DNA from: Liolophura sinensis
Lineage: Eukaryota > Mollusca > Polyplacophora > Chitonida > Chitonidae
Reading direction: 5' to 3'
DNA length: 64,000 nt
Assembly: GCF_032854445.1 (NCBI RefSeq)
Contig: NC_088307.1
Location: 804,001 to 868,000, forward strand
In this document: positions 42,101-48,100 of the stretch, piece by piece
How positions within the stretch are numbered: position 1 is the stretch's first letter
How the letters are laid out: each line of letters begins with the position of its first letter
Notes under the pieces: model-generated
What the model was told of the DNA's origin: nothing
What the model saw: the letters and a program-made list of their open reading frames with translations, nothing else
Database searches by the model: none
Made by a program: the position numbers and the translations under genes

Positions 42101-45100
42101 TGTCAAGTATCACTGTGATGTCATCATGCCAATGTCACGGTCAAACATGTCAAGTATCACTGTGATGCCATCATGCCAATGTCACGGTGAAACATGTCAA
42201 GTATCACTGTGATGCCATCATGCCAATGTCACGGTGAAACATGTCAAGTATCACAGTGATGTCATCATGCCAATGTCACGGTCAAACATGTCAAGTATCA
42301 CTGTGATGCCATCATGCCATTGTCACGGTCAAACATGTCAAGTATCACAGTGATGCAATCATGCCAATGTCACGGTCAAACATGTCAAGTATCACTGTGA
42401 TGCCATCATGCCAATGTCACGGTCAAAAATGTCAAGTATCACAGTGATGCCATCATGCCAGTGTCACGGCCAAACATGTAAAAAGACCCCTCAAATGTCA
42501 AGTGCTGTTTGGCCTGTTTACAACTGTTCACACAACGTATGATCTTTGGTACTGCGGACATTCAACACAAACATGCACCATGCCAAACCACAACAATGTT
42601 TCATTTCAATTTCTACTGATATTTATGTATAAAAACAAATATATGTGCACATACCGGGCAAATTATTCATCGATGTGCTTGATTCATCACAACATTACAC
42701 AATGACGTAAATTTAGCATTAATTTAATTTCTAAATTCACTTAGTTTATTTTCTAAATTAGGGAGCTCAATGAGAAAAAGACGAGACATATCTGAACTCT
42801 CGGCAGCCAAAATGCCAGATTGCCACATGGAGTAGACCTTTGACAAAATCTGACATCAAAGCCACGGTTGTAGAAAAAATTGGTGGCTCCAGGCCAACTC
42901 GGACATTTATGCTATCATATAAAGGTGACCTCAACTAAGCTGGCTGCTTTTAGCATGGCTTTTTCCGATCCGCCAATTTTAGTGGCCTAAATTAGAACGT
43001 CTCTGCTTAGTCCACCGTCATGACCATTTTCGTCTGCCTAAATGCGACAGGTTTGCTCCCCCTGTTCGACATTCACCCATTCAATCTGGTTATCGTTGTA
43101 TTAGCACAAGCAGCTATAACTTGGTGAACTAAACAGCTAGTAAGACAAAAATCACATGTGACTTCACAGCTGACATCTACATGTACATACATGTCCATAT
43201 TTACACGTCTGGTCATCCCATCAAGCACAAGTTTGCGACTCCTATTTACACGAATGTTACCACACTTACTCACGCACTCTTCTGACTCATATCTACAGGA
43301 ATGCTATCACACTTACTCAGACACTCTTCTGACTCATATCTACAGGAATGTTACCACACTTACTCAGGCACTCTTCTGACTCATATCTACAGGAATGTTA
43401 CCACACTTACCCAGGCACTCTTCTGGCTCATATCTACAGGAATGCTATCACACTTACTCAGGCACTCTTCTGACCCATATCTACAGGAATGTTACTACAC
43501 TTACCCAGGCACTCTTCTGGCTCATATCTACAGGAATGCTACCACACTTACTCAGGCACTCTTCTGGCTCATATCTACAGGAATGCTATCACACTTACTC
43601 AGGCACTCTTCTGACTCATATCTACAGGAATGTTACCACACTTACCCAGGCACTCTTCTGACTCATATGTACAGGAATGTTACCACACTTACCCAGGCAC
43701 TCTTCTGGCTCATATCTACAGGAATGCTATCACACTTACTCAGGCACTCTTCTGACTCATATTTACAAGAATGTTACTACACTTACCCAGGCACTCTTCT
43801 GGTTCATATCTACAGGAATGTTATCACACTTACTCAGGCACTCTTCTGACTCATATCTACAGGAATGTTACCACACTTACTCAGGCACTCTTCTGGCTCA
43901 TATCTACAGGAATGCTATCACACTTACTCAGGCACTTTTCTGACTCATATCTACAGGAATGTTACCACACTTACTCAGGCACTCTTCTGACTCATATCTA
44001 CAGGAATGTTACTACACTTACCCAGGCACTCTTCTTTGCGCTTTCTCCGACTTGGAAATTTTGGACAATGTGTGTAGCACCTGAAAATGATGAGGGTATG
44101 AGTTAGAAGTGGAGGACAGATCCCAGGTACATGTGTATACATGTACATCTACTTGTTCAGACAGCCATATATATACAGATTTCCACTTTACCTGATGGTG
44201 ATTTAGTTTGTTGTTTTTCTGATTAAGCAGCATTTACACAGAGCAATTGATTAGCTGAACGAAAATAGGACATTTGCTATTTCAAGATCATTACTGAAGA
44301 GGTTTCATGTTAACATCATTACCTGATGAAGTTTCTGATCAACATCATTAGCTAGTGATGTTTTTGATCCACATCATTACCTTATGAGGTTTCTGATCAA
44401 GATCATTACCTGGTGAGGTTTCTGATCAACATCATTAACTGGTGAGGTTTCTGATCCACATGATGCTGAGCTCTCTAATGAACACCATTAGCGGGTGATG
44501 TTTCTGATCAACATCATTACCTAATGAGTTTTCTGATCAACATCATTACCTGACGAGTTTTCTGATCAATACCATTACCTGGTGAGGTTTCTGATCAACA
44601 TCATTACCTGATGAGGATTCTGATAAACACCATTATCTGGGGAAGTTTCTGATCAACATCATTACCTGGTGTGGTTTCTGATCAACATCATTACCTGATG
44701 AGGTTTCTGATCAAGATCATTCTCTGGTGAGGTTTCTGATCAACATCATTATCTTGTGAGTTTTCTGATCAACATCATTACTTGGTGAGGCTTCTGATCA
44801 AGATCATTATCTGGTGAGGTTTATGATCAAAATCATTACCTGATGTTGCTTCTGATCAATATCATGACCTGATGGGGGTTTCTGATCAACATCATTACCT
44901 GATGAAGTAATTGACACCATTACGTGTCTTTATTACACAACTGATTAACCTCCCTGCATATCTGATCAACCTGATATTATTGCTCATGTAACCTGTTACC
45001 TGATATAAACTGTACGTCATTGTGGACTTTCTGTTCCAAAACAAAGATTCCAAGTCAAACCCATATATGGGTAAACAATGTACATAGATGTACCGGTACC

Positions 45101-48100
45101 TGAGTTCTGTATTTTAACCTCATGCACTCACCAATTTGAAGTCTTTGACATCAAACAGATCATAAGGATCGAACAAGTCACAGTCTCGCAGCCCGAACAC
45201 ATTCTTACACGTCTGTAAAAAACTCCGGATATTTTTCAAACACAAGAACTGTAACAGAAGAAAAATCAAGTGTGAAAGTTCAGCCTTAACTGAATATATA
45301 TAGCATTTCACTACCAGGCAGGATAATGATCATATTACACTTGTTTGATTGCTGTTCTAACATTTATTTTATTTATCTGAGAGGTGTTTTATGCCTTACT
45401 GAAGAATATTACATTGTTACGACAGTGGTCAGCATTATGGTGGAAGGAAACCGGGCAGAGCCCGTGGGAAAACCACGATCATCCGCAGCTTGTTGGGAGA
45501 CCTTCCTACGTACGGCCAGAGAGGAAGCAAGCAGGATCTGGACTTGAACTCACAGCGACCGCATTGATGAGAGGCAAAGCACCTCGGCCAATGAGACCAC
45601 CTCGGCCACAGAGACACCCTCCGCCCCACCCCCACGCCCCACCCCCATCTTCCCACTGTTATAATACAATCTGTTCATAATTTATTTGAGTCATCCTGAC
45701 TAAAAGCTGTAGCCAAAGCAGATAAAAGTAACATTCAAATGCACAGCAATATTGGCAAGGGCCAGAAAATCTAAGCCAGTCAGCATTTTCAATCACATAA
45801 GCCCGTGAGCACCCCGTTTTTATTTACAATACAAATTTACATATTTACTTATATGACATGCTTCTTGCTGTCTAATGTCATGCTGAAGAATGTACATGTA
45901 TTACTTCCACAAAGTCATTCAGTTTATGGTGAACAAATTATGTGAGGCTTTCTCATTCCTGAACAATGCAATTAAACTCTCGGCCGAGCATGACAATTGA
46001 TATCAGATAACATTAAAGTGACAAACTACATGTACTAAAGCTCCTCTGAAATGTTTTTCAGTGTCGAATTATTTAACATCAGACAAAAGGTGAAAGCTGG
46101 AAAGAGACAAATTTGCTTCTAAACTGTACAATCCTAGATAAGTAGCACAAAAGGGTTTGGAAACCATTGACCGTGGTACTAATACATGTAGTATCCAGGA
46201 AGGAATCCACGACCACAGCTGCTAACTGAACTGGAGGAGTCATATTCTAAGAGTGGCCTCAAGCCACATGTCATGCTTTAATAGATTTATCATAAATGTG
46301 TGGAGTGCCTATTGAAAATAATTCATGTCTACAACATGATGTAAATCATACACTTCTTCCTTGGTCCAGTATTCATTCTACCTGTACAGGTACAAAGGAA
46401 AGTACGCAAGTCAAAGTGAGTCCAGATCATTGCCCACATGCACATGTATGTAACCAGTACACGCAATACACAACTTTTTCGAATTCTCCACAAAAGGCTA
46501 CCTTGGATCCAGAGTAGTATTTGTACCCCTAGCAAATGTTAAGTTGATCCAGTTAAGGAACGTGGAGAAAACTTAAAAACAGACCGATGGACAGACGGAC
46601 AGACAGACAGAGGTTCCTTCTGTTCTACAAGTACAGTAAATGTAGTTATCGGTTAGATTAATGTCACAGTCAATGAATTTAGACCAGCAATCCACTAAAA
46701 CTGTCAAAAACAAAAGGTTCTAAGCTTCAAAGCATGGGACAATATGGCAGCCTCAACATGTACAATCTGTAATATTTCATGATCTGTCACCACTCAGGCT
46801 AAACTAATCACAAGCTTCTCAACAAAACCCACTCCTCACCCTTCTTCATAGTCTCCACTTCCATATAACCCAGGAAATCCTACAAAAGTGGCACCTTGTG
46901 CAGATTAATTGGAAACCCTGCTAAGGTAACCCACGAGTTGTGTTCCCAATGTGAATGGATCAGTATCACTTAATGCCACTTCAGCAATACTCCTGCCATA
47001 CTGTGGGTAGCATTTTGAAATTAAGCTGTATTCACACAATCAACATACATTACATGTGTGGCCTGTGTTCGGGCTAACATCTGCTGATTATATTGTTGAG
47101 GCATGGGATTATACAGTCAGATTACACATGTGTACTGACTAATGTCAAGAGTACATCTTATACAAGTACACCTAAGTGCACAAACTATTAAAAGCGTGTG
47201 CAGGAAAACCTAACCACAGCACTCTAAAGCTGCGGCCAGTGTTAAGCAGGTGTAAGGCACACTAAATCACCATGTGGCTCATTTTCTGTTGAACATGGTA
47301 CATGTCAAAGTGACGTATCAGAAATTTCTTTACTGTTCAATCTGATATTTGCCTTGCTATTGTATGCTTCGAAGTGAATGCAGTATCACAGTGCTTCGTT
47401 GTGAATGCAGTATCACTGTGCTTCATTGTGAATAAAGTATCCAAGTGCTTCGTGGTGATTGCAGTATCACAGTACTTCATTGTGAATGCAGTATCACAGT
47501 GCTGATATGTTCACTATTACACTTTCGTTATACAGTTATATAATACATGTACTTAGTGTAACAGATACACTAACCTTCAATCAACTTGTTCACCTGATTT
47601 TGCATTACTCTACTACTTCAAGCTTTTAGCATGTGAATGAGCAACTTTCATAGCAATTTGGCCAATGTCAGGGCTTCACAAAAAGCAAACTTTCATCAGT
47701 CAACACAGAATCATCCCTGCAGAATATGCTTGAATAAACACCTTACAAACATGTGAAAAGGTTGAAGAGTGACAGTATTCAGACAAAACCATCATACATG
47801 TATATCACAGATGTATTTATGTGGTTGGTGCCTTATGGTGTACTCAAGAATACGTAGGTTGCTGACAGACCTTCCTGTATTGTGGCGTACGACCAGAGAG
47901 GGTCCAGCATAAACTAGACTTTTGACATTCTCACCTAACTCTGATATACACTGCATAGAGCAAACCATGTACACAAATGCTGTTTGTCTTACATCCGGTC
48001 AAACAAGGAACAATTGAAATTGTAATCCAGAATTTCCCTGTTTTCTAAAATAGCTTGCTAAGGAATCTTGTCTAAGCAGCAGAATCTGAGGAGCACCATG

